Assembly: GCA_965221725.1 (NCBI GenBank)
Contig: OZ244909.1
Location: 3,720,001-3,784,000 of the forward strand
Direction: 5' to 3'
DNA from: HK1 sp965221725
GTDB taxonomy: Bacteria > Pseudomonadota > Gammaproteobacteria > HK1
Length of the DNA: 64,000 nucleotides
The translations under genes were made by a program, and so were the position numbers. Position 1 is the first letter of the stretch, and each line of letters begins with the position of its first letter. The notes beneath the pieces were generated by a model that worked only from the letters and a program-made list of their open reading frames with translations, was not told the DNA's origin and did no database searches. Below are positions 25,459 through 33,303 of this stretch, piece after piece.

Positions 25459-25818
25459 GAGCGCGAAGACCTCCCCGGTATCGTACCGGTCTGCCGTGCG
25501 AACCTAAGCCGCGGCTTTTGTTGGTATTTCTCGCTCCTCTCGAAGCTGACGGTTCTCCCGACGGAGCTGCCGCAGCTCCTTGAGCTCCGAACTTGTCAGT
25601 CCGTCTTCACGACGACCCTCGTCGCGATCGGCCTGACGCACCCAGTTGCGGATCGCCGAAACGGAGCACTCGAACTCGCGAGCGAGCTCCCCGGGCGTAC
25701 GGCCCGCACGAACCAGCTCCACCATCTGGCGCCGGTACTGCGGCGCGTAACGCGGTCGTCTCCTCGACATCTGGACACCTCCTCTGCGCAATGTCCAAGT
25801 GTCCACCAAAACGGGGCA
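24425..25818 (-). mobile_element. IS3-family insertion sequence
   Basis: A 1.4-kb element with orfA and orfB on the minus strand. The ends match as inverted repeats: TACCCCGTTTCGGTGGAC on the left and, reading inward on the other strand, TGCCCCGTTTTGGTGGAC on the right (15 of 18). No target duplication is visible: GGCC precedes the left end and ACTC follows the right. The flanks are halves of two unrelated genes, suggesting that recombination between IS copies removed intervening DNA. Confidence 0.88.
25504..25770 (-). CDS. IS3-family OrfA (HTH, leucine zipper)
   Basis: An 88-residue OrfA. The helix-turn-helix is GRTPGELAREFECSVSAIRNW, followed by a heptad stretch LKELRQLRRENRQLREER that should form the zipper. 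It ends REIPTKAAA then TAG. OrfB lies in the same reading frame 15 codons downstream, not in the -1 frame with overlap as in most IS3 elements, so the usual programmed frameshift is not evident here. Confidence 0.88.
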   Translation of the reverse strand: MSRRRPRYAPQYRRQMVELVRAGRTPGELAREFECSVSAIRNWVRQADRDEGRREDGLTSSELKELRQLRRENRQLREEREIPTKAAA

Positions 25819-27030
25819 ACTCCAGCAGTGGAGCGGACTGCATAGGTTTCGGCGATCCGCCTCTCGATCTCCGGATAGTTCACGTTCGGATTGTCGTCGG
25901 CCGAGCTTCGCTGGCCGACCGACCACGGCGGGTTGCCGACGATGACCTGGATGGGCAGCTTCTGCTGACGTTCGGCGCGTTCGCTGTTGTCCGGCAGCCA
26001 GTCCTTCGGGAATCCCGCCCGTTCGGTGTGCAGATTGAACGTGTCGGTAAGCACGATGCCGCCGAAGGGCTCATGGGCGCCGTCGTCCCCGACGCGCCCG
26101 CGGAACGCCTCCTCGATGTGGATGGAGGCGATGTAGTAGGCGAGCAGCACCAGCTCGTTGGCGTGCAGCTCTTCCCGGTACTTCCGCTTCAGATCGACAT
26201 CCTCAATCAGCGCCGATTGCAGGAGCCGAACCAGGAAGATGCCGGTGCCGGTGAAGGGGTCGAGGACATGGACGCCTTCGCCGCCGAGCGAGCGCCCGAA
26301 CTCCTGGCGCAGCACCGCATCCGCGCTGTTCAGAATGAAATCGACGATCTCGACCGGGGTGTAGACGATACCGAGCCGCTCCGCATCTTTCTTCATCGCG
26401 GTGGCGAAGAACTTTTCGTAGAGCTCCATCAGCACGCGCTGGCGCGCTTCGGGGTTGTCGAGTCCCCGCGCCCGCAGGCGCACGCTCTCGTAGAACCCTG
26501 CGAGGTCGCGGGTCTCGTTTTCCAGCCCGAACTCGCCGAAGTCCTGCCGCAGCGCGTCCAGCGCCCGCGCCACCGGGTTGCCGCCGGCGAAGTCGTAGTG
26601 CTCGAACAGCGCCTCGAAGACCGGCCGGGTCAGCAAATGCCGGGCCATCATGTCGATCGCGCTCGCTTTGGTGATCGAAGCGTTGATGGTCGTGGCCAGC
26701 TCTTCGTGGAATGCTTCGAACCACTCGCGCAGCGCGCCGTTGTCGGGGTGCTTGAGAAGGTCCCGAATCCAGGCGACGAGCCGCGCGAAGATGTCGGCGA
26801 CGTCATTGGCCCAGGTCTCCCAGTACTTGCGGTCTCCGCACTTCTCGACAATTTTGGCGTAGATGACCCCGGGAGGCAGGTCGAGCGGCGGGAATGGCAA
26901 GGGGAGGGAGTCGGCCGGGCTGTCTTCACTCGCACCGTCTCCGCCCAGGATGATGCGCTCCGGAACCTCCCGCACGGTGGCGTGGAACCGTCGCTGGGTG
27001 ACACGGCCGAGTCGGTGGCTATCCCACAGG
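25819..27030 (-). pseudogene. Type ISP restriction-modification enzyme, internal fragment
   Basis: About 400 codons from the middle of a large single-chain type ISP (Type I/III-like) restriction enzyme. YAKIVEKCGDRKYWETWANDV is the linker after the helicase; the N6-adenine methyltransferase follows with YTPVEIVDFIL, VLDPFTGTGIFLVRLL (motif I) and VIVGNPPWS (motif IV). The nuclease and helicase parts are missing at the 5' side, where the PIN-like gene ends, and the target-recognition part is cut by the IS after IAETYAVRSTAG. It cannot make a working enzyme; methylation alone is also unlikely. Confidence 0.82.
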
Positions 27031-27036
27031 ATCCGT

Positions 27037-27939
27037 TCACGAGCGAGGGATGTCGATGCCTGCGCGTGTCGATACGGCGGTGGTCGAGGCTGCATGCATG
27101 GCCCGCTCTGCGCGCATGGCGCGGCTCGTGCCGTGTCGTGCGACCTCGGCGAGCACGGCGCGCAGCGCTTGAGGCTGCTCAATCGTTCGGGCGATACGCA
27201 TCTTGAGCTCGGCCATGCCGCGTTGTTCGAACCGGTCGAGCAATGTGACCATTTCCTTTGCAGCCTGCTGCGGATTGTCCGGGTCGGTCACGCTTGCCCG
27301 GGCCGCGGCGGTGGCCGTCCAGTGCATCGGTCTGTCGTAGGCGATGCGCAATCGCTCTTCCGCACGCTCGGGGCGCACGATGGTTGTCGTCAGCCCGAGC
27401 TTCGGGGTGCCACAGGTGGTCAGCCAATGGCGGAGCATGCCGTGATCGATGGACGCGATGTTGTTCGAGGCGAGAATGTCGTAGCCCCGCGCCATTGCTT
27501 CGACGACGATGCGTCGGTCTCTCACGCCGTTGCCGTCCGAGTCGCTGAAGATCGCATCGTCGAGTGCGTCGTCGATGTGCGCTTCGAGCGCTTCGACTTC
27601 AGCGGAGCGTCGTGGGGTGTTCGCGTAGATCGACCCTTGTTGGCGCAGCGTGTCCCTGAACCAGTCTCGGGCGGTTTGTGCGGCGAGTGTGGCCAGCCGG
27701 CGGACGGTGATGGCGCTCCATCCCAGCCCTTGTTCGTGGTTGATGGTCTTGAGCGTTTTCGTCCATTCGCGTTCGGTTTCGAAGAGGATTCTGCGCACGA
27801 CCTCCATGCTCGCGGTCGGGGTCAGTACCATGGATTGCCCGATGTCTTCGCAGAGCGTGGCCCAGAACACGCGCGTGTTGCTGACGGCGACGACGTTCGC
27901 GTCGAACGTGATGGTGGGGGTCGGGGGTGTTGTGCTCAT
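27037..27939 (-). CDS. PIN-like domain protein, 300 aa
   Basis: The first 165 residues follow a PIN nuclease layout: ITFDANVVAVSN (first Asp), SMEVVRRILFE (Glu), NGVRDRRIVVEAMARG (Asp) and DILASNNIASID (late acidic/Asn strand). PIN enzymes cleave RNA, often as toxins. A further 135 residues (PERAEERLRIAY onward, helical, Arg/Ala-rich) are not recognised. The start overlaps a small upstream gene by ATGA, the usual antitoxin-toxin coupling. The end abuts the type ISP fragment. Catalysis is inferred from spacing of acidic residues, not from a database match. Confidence 0.65.
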   Translation of the reverse strand: MSTTPPTPTITFDANVVAVSNTRVFWATLCEDIGQSMVLTPTASMEVVRRILFETEREWTKTLKTINHEQGLGWSAITVRRLATLAAQTARDWFRDTLRQQGSIYANTPRRSAEVEALEAHIDDALDDAIFSDSDGNGVRDRRIVVEAMARGYDILASNNIASIDHGMLRHWLTTCGTPKLGLTTTIVRPERAEERLRIAYDRPMHWTATAAARASVTDPDNPQQAAKEMVTLLDRFEQRGMAELKMRIARTIEQPQALRAVLAEVARHGTSRAMRAERAMHAASTTAVSTRAGIDIPRS

Positions 27940-28136
27940 GCGAGGTTCCGGCGTCGGTGCAGCTCAAGCGTGACCGGCGAAGGCGCGTGGTACTGCACTC
28001 GCTCCAGCGCACGCTGGCGGGCTGCTTCGAAATCCACCTCTGCCGCTTCTGGTGTCGCCCGGAGGGCGGCTTCGATGCGCTGGATGCCGTCCTGCTCGGC
28101 GGCATGGGCCGCGCGTCCCGGTGGTGATGTGCGCAT
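27936..28136 (-). CDS. Small protein coupled to the PIN-like gene, candidate antitoxin
   Basis: A 66-residue protein. The middle DGIQRIEAALRATPEAAEVD is amphipathic and helical; the end EAARQRALERVQYHAPSPVT is basic. No DNA-binding fold recognised. It precedes the PIN-like gene with ATGA overlap on the same strand, the reason for proposing an antitoxin or co-folded partner. Size, order and coupling fit; sequence does not prove it. Confidence 0.5.
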   Translation of the reverse strand: MRTSPPGRAAHAAEQDGIQRIEAALRATPEAAEVDFEAARQRALERVQYHAPSPVTLELHRRRNLA

Positions 28137-28508
28137 GGTCTGATCCTGCGGTAGGGGGGGAGGAACGGTACAGTGTATCGGCCCGGCGCGGGTTGTGGGT
28201 GCAAGGCGTGCGTGCGTTCTCAGCGCGCGAGTTCTGCATTGTGTTTGATGTTCCCCTCGTAGACTTCGCTCGGCGGGTGCCGCAGGCCCGGGCACCCGGA
28301 GATCCGGCCGTCCTCAATGCCGGCCGCGGTGGCCCATCGGGTGATGATGGTCCGCAGCACCCGCGCGGTGAGGGGCGTCGAGGGTATGGCGGCGTGCGCT
28401 CTGGTGGTGGGCGAATGCGTCGATGATTGCGGCCGGGCGCGCGGCCTGATGCGGGTGGCGGCCCGGGCGCGTAGGATGCGAGCGGCGACCGGAATCAGCG
28501 ACGGATTG
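28137..28508. other. Divergent spacer, 372 bp, no supported gene
   Basis: Lies between the PIN-like pair (minus) and the HTH gene (plus). A minus-strand reading frame of 100 codons crosses it (ARVLRTIITRWATAAGIEDG in the middle), but it overlaps the start of the HTH gene, has no clear ribosome site and matches nothing I know. Otherwise only GC-rich sequence. Confidence 0.4.
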
Positions 28509-29213
28509 ATGATGGCGACCATCGAAACGATCGAGAAACCGCACTGCTGGATCCCGCCCGCGCGGCGCTACGACTTCGGGGATGCTGAGGATGTGGCGAT
28601 GCTGGCGCGACAGCGCAAGGGGATGATCACGCGCACGCGCCGCACGGTCGCCGAGACATTCGAATACCTCAGCTTCGGTTGCCGGATTGGGCGGCGTGAA
28701 CTGCGCCGGCTGTGCGGACCTGGGCTCGACGCGCCCCGACCGCAGCGGAACAACCGTCAATCGGATCTCCGGCACGATGTAGCGCATGGGCTCATGCGAT
28801 TGCACGACGCGATCGCTACGGGCGAGGTCGGCGAGTGGAAATTGCGTCTCGACGGCACCCGCTTGAAGCTCAGGCTCGATGACGTGCCCGACATGCAGTT
28901 CAACGTTCCGATTGACTGGCGCGAGGTCATCGACTCCGTGGCGCGTCGGGGGTGGTCGTGTACGGACTTTGCCGAGCTGGTCGGCGCGGACAAATCACGG
29001 ATTTCAAGATTGTCACGGGGGGAGGCGGCGCCGCGGATGGCGTTGGGCGAGTCCGTCTTGTGGGGCGCTCGATGCGTTCGCGACGACAGGGTGATTTCGC
29101 GCGAGCAGTCCGGCATGACGCGGCGGCCGGCCCCACGTTTCCCCGGAGAAATTGTCGAGGGCGCCCGCCCGTGGTGGTTCTCCGATCCGATCATCGCGGG
29201 GTTTTCATCGTGA
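28509..29213 (+). CDS. Putative HTH regulator with a broken paralogue in the same island
   Basis: A 234-residue protein. A C-terminal Xre-like helix-turn-helix reads WSCTDFAELVGADKSRISRL; the preceding stretch GEWKLRLDGTRLKLRLDDVP and MQFNVPIDWREVIDSV recurs, diverged, on the minus strand near 32.8 kb. The N-terminal 110 residues are Arg-rich and unrecognised. Two adjacent ATGs (28509, 28512) could start it. The stop overlaps the next gene's GTG, so they are co-translated. DNA binding is likely; the role is unknown. Confidence 0.65.
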   Translation: MMATIETIEKPHCWIPPARRYDFGDAEDVAMLARQRKGMITRTRRTVAETFEYLSFGCRIGRRELRRLCGPGLDAPRPQRNNRQSDLRHDVAHGLMRLHDAIATGEVGEWKLRLDGTRLKLRLDDVPDMQFNVPIDWREVIDSVARRGWSCTDFAELVGADKSRISRLSRGEAAPRMALGESVLWGARCVRDDRVISREQSGMTRRPAPRFPGEIVEGARPWWFSDPIIAGFSS

Positions 29214-29905
29214 GCACAGAAACGATCCAGGCGGTCAAGTGCCAAGGGTTCCCCGCGGGGAAGGTGTGCGACAGGCCCGTGCAATACATCTGGTATGGGC
29301 TGTGCAAGCAGTGCTACGAGAAGCGGCGCGCGGCCATTGCAAGGGAGGCCAAAGCGGCGCGCATGCGGGCCGACGCGGCGGAGGCGCCAGGCGTGACTCC
29401 GACCGAGGACAATTCCCACCCGCATCACTGCCCGCTGTGCGGTCAGGGGATTACGCGGGCGCACTACCGCAAAGCGTCCAAGGTGCGTTACGACAAGCGC
29501 ACTCATCCGATCCGGTTGGCGCGGGCGCTCACTATCAACCGCCCACATGCGGCGATCGCGCGGCGCTTCGGGATCACCGAAGCCGAGCTTGAATTCTGGA
29601 TCGGTCAGTTCCCCGAGATGCAGGCGGCGGTGACCGCCGTCGAAGAAGAGGCCGGCGTGCTGTACGAAGCGGCGGTCGCGAAGGCGCTGGGAGCCATCGA
29701 TTCCGAAACGGGCAGATATCAGGGCGGCGATACGCAACTGCTGAAGATGCTTCTCCAGACCGTCCACAACATCCAGGACCGCAAGCGGTCGTCTGACGAT
29801 GACCCGACCGAACGGCTGGAGAAGGTGGTGCCGATTGCGATGAAGCTGCTGAAGTCGCTGGGTGATTTCGAGGCGGACGATTCCGCATCCATCGACCGTA
29901 GCTGA
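29210..29905 (+). CDS. Zinc-ribbon island protein, terminase-small-subunit-like layout
   Basis: A 231-residue protein with two cysteine clusters: VKCQGFPAGKVCDRP with GLCKQCYEKRR in the first 45 residues, and HHCPLCGQGITRAHY near residue 67, both suiting zinc ribbons. A helical part follows, with AIARRFGITEAELEFWIGQF resembling a helix-turn-helix and the start of phage terminase small subunits. It ends acidic (DFEADDSASID). GTG start overlaps the previous stop. Not assigned to a family with confidence; the DNA-binding character is clear. Confidence 0.6.
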   Translation: MSTETIQAVKCQGFPAGKVCDRPVQYIWYGLCKQCYEKRRAAIAREAKAARMRADAAEAPGVTPTEDNSHPHHCPLCGQGITRAHYRKASKVRYDKRTHPIRLARALTINRPHAAIARRFGITEAELEFWIGQFPEMQAAVTAVEEEAGVLYEAAVAKALGAIDSETGRYQGGDTQLLKMLLQTVHNIQDRKRSSDDDPTERLEKVVPIAMKLLKSLGDFEADDSASIDRS

Positions 29906-30531
29906 CACAGCACCCCAGTCACACGCCCCTGCTATCGCGGCTCAACAAGCCGTCCTCGGCGCCGGACACGCGCCCCAGAATCCGCCCGCTGGCGTCCACC
30001 GGCAAATGCGCGCGTACGTCACCGAATTCGACTCGCCCCGATGTGCGGGCAGGCCGGTGCCGGGGAGTGACCGTCCACCGGACCTTCGCACCCTGCGTGC
30101 TCCATACTGCCCCGCGCGCATGAGAGCTGAAGCGGCCTGCGGCATCGGCGCCAGCGCGGGCGCCGGTCAGGCAGGACGCATCCGGCGTGGGGCACCACTG
30201 CCTCGCGTGCGCGCGCGCGCGCGAGCACGCGCGCGCGAGGCTGACCGCCTGAGCCTGGCCCCCGGCGGCGGCGTGACGAACGACATCATTCGAGGCCCGC
30301 GCCCGCCGATTTTTTCGCAGGCCCGAGTTGCCGCTTTCTACCATGCGCGGGCACCCACATAGGGGGGCAGGGCTGCGACCGCTCCGGCCAGGAAGCCACG
30401 CAATGCATCCGCGAGTGTTCGATTTCTACCTCTTGTCGGGCATTTCAAGGTAGGTCAATCTCCCCTGAATACTGCCTACTGAGACGGCAGGGATTGCCGA
30501 TCAACGTCCGCCCACCCCGAGGAGAGCCTCC
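29906..30531. other. Gene-free stretch with a CG-alternating palindrome
   Basis: 626 bp without a convincing gene between the zinc-ribbon gene and the second recombinase. It contains a 40-bp imperfect palindrome of alternating C and G around 30201-30240. The last 100 bp before the recombinase are less GC-rich and end with a good ribosome site (GAGGAGAG). Confidence 0.5.
30201..30240. repeat. Alternating CG tract in an imperfect palindrome
   Basis: The stretch begins CCTCGCGTGCGCGCGCGC and ends CGCGCGCGCGAGG. Alternating purine-pyrimidine CG of this length can adopt Z-DNA, and the palindrome could extrude as a cruciform. Function unknown; it is the longest such tract I see in the window. Confidence 0.7.
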
Positions 30532-31407
30532 ATGATTTCCGCACTGACCACCCTTGCCGGCCCGCTCACTCCCGAGCAGGCCGAAACCGCCCGCATCGCC
30601 CTCGATGCGCTCGCCCCGAATACCCGCCGTGCGTACCGGATTGCACTTGCCGCCATCGCCGAGTGGCACGGTGACGACACCCCCACGGACGCCACGATGG
30701 CGCGCTACCTCGCCGACCGGTTCGCGCAGGGCGCCTCGCCGGGGACGTTGAAGCTGGCGGTCGCGGCGGTGCGCTGGTTCGCTCGCAAGACGGGGCGCCC
30801 GTCGCCCGCCGGAGAGCGCACCCGCGATACCCTCAAGCGATTGGCCGAAGACGGCGCCGATCGGGGCCGCGGTCAGGCGTCCCCGCTCACCTATGACGAG
30901 GCGATCCGAATCGTCGCCCTTGCGAAGCAGCCGATCGACGGCGCCATCGTCGCGTGCCTGTTCATGGCGGGGATGCGCCGCTCGGAAGTCGCCGCCCTCG
31001 AATGGCGCGACATCGAGGAAGGCACGGACGGCACCCTCCAGATCAGGGTGCGGACATCGAAGACGAATCGCGACGGTGCGGAGATCGATATCCGGCTGGT
31101 GAAGAACGGCTTTGCCGAAGCACTGCGCACGATGCGCCCCGCCAATGCGGCACCGGAGGCGCGCGTGTTCGGGGGGCGGGACCCGCAGACCATCGCCCGG
31201 CGGTTCCAGCGGGCCGCGAGGGCTGCCGGCATCACGCGCAAGCTCTCCGCCCACTCGGGTCGGATTGGGCTCGCTTCCGAGCTCACCGCTCGCGGCGCGA
31301 GCGAGCAGGAAGTGATGCTCGCCGGTGCCTGGAAAACCTCCCGGATGGTCGCGCACTACTCCGCCGGCGCGCGGGCCGAGCGGGGGGCGGTCGCGAAGTA
31401 CCTGTAG
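30532..31407 (+). CDS. Tyrosine recombinase, second of the island
   Basis: A 291-residue phage-integrase-family protein without the DUF4102 arm domain. The SAM-like core-binding domain spans residues 8-110 (PNTRRAYRIALAAIAEWH). Catalytic residues: Arg in AGMRRSEVAALEW, HxxR in SAHSGRIGLASEL, the His/Trp position in GAWKTSRMV and Tyr in AHYSAGARAERG. The set is complete. It resembles solitary recombinases carried in islands near XerC/D-like or plasmid resolvase types. RBS GAGGAGAG is strong. Its target is unknown; being far from attL, it may act on another site. Confidence 0.88.
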   Translation: MISALTTLAGPLTPEQAETARIALDALAPNTRRAYRIALAAIAEWHGDDTPTDATMARYLADRFAQGASPGTLKLAVAAVRWFARKTGRPSPAGERTRDTLKRLAEDGADRGRGQASPLTYDEAIRIVALAKQPIDGAIVACLFMAGMRRSEVAALEWRDIEEGTDGTLQIRVRTSKTNRDGAEIDIRLVKNGFAEALRTMRPANAAPEARVFGGRDPQTIARRFQRAARAAGITRKLSAHSGRIGLASELTARGASEQEVMLAGAWKTSRMVAHYSAGARAERGAVAKYL

Positions 31408-31845
31408 CCGGAGCGTGCGCCGTGACTGGACCCACTACGCACCGATTCAGCGCGAGGTTGGACTGGTTTGCGCTGTGGATGCGTACTGCCTGACACGCGC
31501 TCGCATCGTCGCCGATGCCGTACGGGCGTCGGTCGGTGAATGGTGCGTGCGAGGAGCCGGTGACGGCCGCCAGCGCCCGGCGCATCGTCGAGCGGCCGCG
31601 TCATCGTCGGTCGACGAATGAATCGGCGGCTCCACCTGGGTCGGGCAGTAGCTCGGCGCTAGTGCGTGATAGGGGGTCTGAACCGCGAGGCAAGGCCATA
31701 GCGCGCCTTGGGGGGAGTGGGGGATTAGGAGGGATTGACCGAAAGCAAAGGGCTGGAGTAGGGTGCCGCACACTATCCGCTACGCCCGTAGGCGGGCATC
31801 TATCCGGAGACCCCCGTGGGCGTGAGCCTGCGGGGGTCTTTCGTT
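31408..31845. other. Gene-free stretch ending in a terminator
   Basis: 438 bp after the second recombinase. No supported gene. The last 40 bp are a strong terminator hairpin that abuts the NYN gene. A G-rich run (GGGGGGAGTGGGGG) lies near 31710. Confidence 0.5.
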
Positions 31846-31846
31846 G
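31808..31846 (+). terminator. Rho-independent terminator abutting the NYN gene
   Basis: AGACCCCCG and CGGGGGTCT form a perfect 9-bp stem with a 14-nt loop, followed by TTTCGTT. The stem ends 6-7 nt before the likely GTG of the NYN gene, so a transcript entering from upstream should stop before that gene. Confidence 0.75.
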
Positions 31847-32478
31847 TGAAAGTGGCGGTATTCATCGACGGTGGCCATCTTCGGGTCTTGGCCAAACAGG
31901 CTCGCTACCATTACGACCCGGATTACATCGAGGCAATCGCCCATGCTTACGTCGCCGAGGAAGAAACCCTGCTTCGGGTGCTCTATTACGATTGTGCACC
32001 CTACCAAGGTAGTCCGAAGCTGCCGGTTTCGGGTGAGCGGAGGAATTTTCAGAGCGCGGACGGATGGCTGAAGGTGCTGGCGGCGAAGCCATATATTGCG
32101 GTCCGTCTCGGTACGCTCAAGTTCCGGGGGTTCGTGCTAAAACGATCCCGCACCACTTCATCTGCGCTGTCGGACGATGACTTCAAGCCGCGTTTCGAGC
32201 AGAAAGGCGTTGACATGCGGCTCGGCCTCGACGTTGCGTCCTACGCCGCTGACCGGTCCGTCGACCGGGTTATTCTGGTCACCGGCGACACGGATTGCCT
32301 GCCGGTGATGAAACGTGCTCGGGCGGCCGGATTGCAGATCGTGCTTGTGCAGTTCCCGAGACAACGTCTCGCACGGGAATTGTTGTGGCATTCCGATTTC
32401 CGGAGAGAAGTGGATTGGCCTTCGCAAAGGTTGACGCGCACGCATCGAGATCGACGGGGACAGGATAGGATGGAGTAG
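31846..32478 (+). CDS. NYN-domain (LabA/DUF88, PIN-like) ribonuclease
   Basis: A 210-residue NYN protein. KVAVFIDGGHLRVLAKQAR opens the domain with the first catalytic Asp; KGVDMRLGLDVASYAADR and VILVTGDTDCLPVMKRARAA supply the other acidic residues. NYN enzymes cleave structured RNA and occur in defence islands. The C-terminal 30 residues are basic (QRLTRTHRDRRGQDRM). Start is GTG; a second GTG two codons on is equally good. The gene begins at the foot of a terminator, so its promoter is unclear. Confidence 0.85.
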   Translation: MKVAVFIDGGHLRVLAKQARYHYDPDYIEAIAHAYVAEEETLLRVLYYDCAPYQGSPKLPVSGERRNFQSADGWLKVLAAKPYIAVRLGTLKFRGFVLKRSRTTSSALSDDDFKPRFEQKGVDMRLGLDVASYAADRSVDRVILVTGDTDCLPVMKRARAAGLQIVLVQFPRQRLARELLWHSDFRREVDWPSQRLTRTHRDRRGQDRME

Positions 32479-32713
32479 TGTCCAAGCCTGCTTTGGTTTC
32501 GTGTCCATGCTACGAGGCGCCGATAGCGACCTTCGACGCGAGGGGATTCCCCGCCCACCGGTAGCGGCCCGTCTACCAGTCAGTCGAATGGATTGCCTTC
32601 CTCGGCGGAGGATCGCCCGCGCTCAGGTGCGCCACATCCGGCCAAGCGCCGGGGTTGGGTAGCACCGCGTCGGGTACGGCTTACTCGGCTTCGGTGCGCA
32701 CCAGGTGGCCCGC

Positions 32714-32869
32714 TCATGCCGTATCACCCCTCGACACCACGAAATCGCTCACTTGACGCCGATCGATCTGGATGTCGAAGCGCAGGCCCGGCACGTCGTC
32801 GAATTTCAGCTTGCTTCGGGCGCCATCCAGCCGGCGTTTCCACTCGCCGACCTTGCCCGCAACAATCGA
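32714..32869 (-). pseudogene. Fragment paralogous to the HTH gene at 28.5 kb
   Basis: About 51 codons on the minus strand read GKVGEWKRRLDGARSKLKFD and VPGLRFDIQIDRRQVSDFV, then stop. They align without gaps to GEVGEWKLRLDGTRLKLRLD and VPDMQFNVPIDWREVIDSV of the HTH gene. The rest of the gene is absent on both sides: upstream is the repeated island-end sequence, and the HTH part is lost after an early stop. Confidence 0.75.
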
Positions 32870-32876
32870 CGATACT

Positions 32877-33157
32877 GGACACGATCAGCGTTGCAGCCTG
32901 GACCTATGTCATGGCGTGACTTCCGGGTGGAAGGTTGGCTCCGCAGTGCGTTTCCCGCGGAGCGGCTCCGGGCGAGGCTATGGTGCCCGAAGGCAGGTTT
33001 ACCTGCCCGTAGCGGGTCGGTACGGTCTCACCGGTTCTTCGCCGTTCTTGCCGAATCCATGCCGAGAAGGTGGCTTCAAAGGTGTCCAACACCAATATGA
33101 CCGAATAATTAATCCAATTAATCAATAATTTATATTAATAGACAAACGGATTTGTAC
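32877..33157. repeat. att-adjacent long direct repeat, copy A
   Basis: Begins GGACACGATCAGCGTT and runs to the right att site. A diverged copy starts with the same 16 bases at 34429 and also runs into a tRNA-end sequence. Shared blocks include CGGGTCGGTA and ATGCCG. A 7-bp hairpin (GGCAGGT / ACCTGCC) lies at 32994-33009. Confidence 0.75.
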
Positions 33158-33195
33158 TCAGTAGGTCGGCGGTTCGAGTCCGCCCACCGGCACCA
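33158..33195 (+). repeat. attR: 38-bp copy of the tRNA-Thr 3' end
   Basis: Identical to the last 38 bases of tRNA-Thr, from TCAGTAGG to CCA. The bases before it (GGATTTGTAC) diverge from the tRNA, so no second tRNA gene is present. It is the right boundary of the main island. Confidence 0.9.
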
Positions 33196-33303
33196 TCCCA
33201 TGACTTTAATTTTTACCGATAAACCAGGTAGTTATGGATTATCGAGAATCAATTCGGCGTGATCGGAGATTCCAGGCGTCACGCATCCCGGTAGCGGATC
33301 AGT

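Larger units (their letters stand above)
32479..33157. other. Island right end: broken paralogue plus a structured repeat
   Basis: 679 bp before the right att site with no intact gene. It contains the minus-strand remnant of the HTH-type gene (32714-32869) and then about 280 bp that recur, diverged, at 34.4-34.7 kb. The final 50 bp before att are very AT-rich (AATTAATCCAATTAATCAAT), unlike the rest of the window. Confidence 0.65.

Noticed and set aside
31700..31740. G-quadruplex in the G-rich stretch after the second recombinase
   Set aside because: Only three runs of three or more Gs lie close together; the fourth is GG only, so support is weak.
33120..33195. Second tRNA-Thr gene
   Set aside because: Only the 3' half matches; the 5' acceptor strand and D arm are absent, and the upstream bases are AT-rich island sequence. 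It is an att site.
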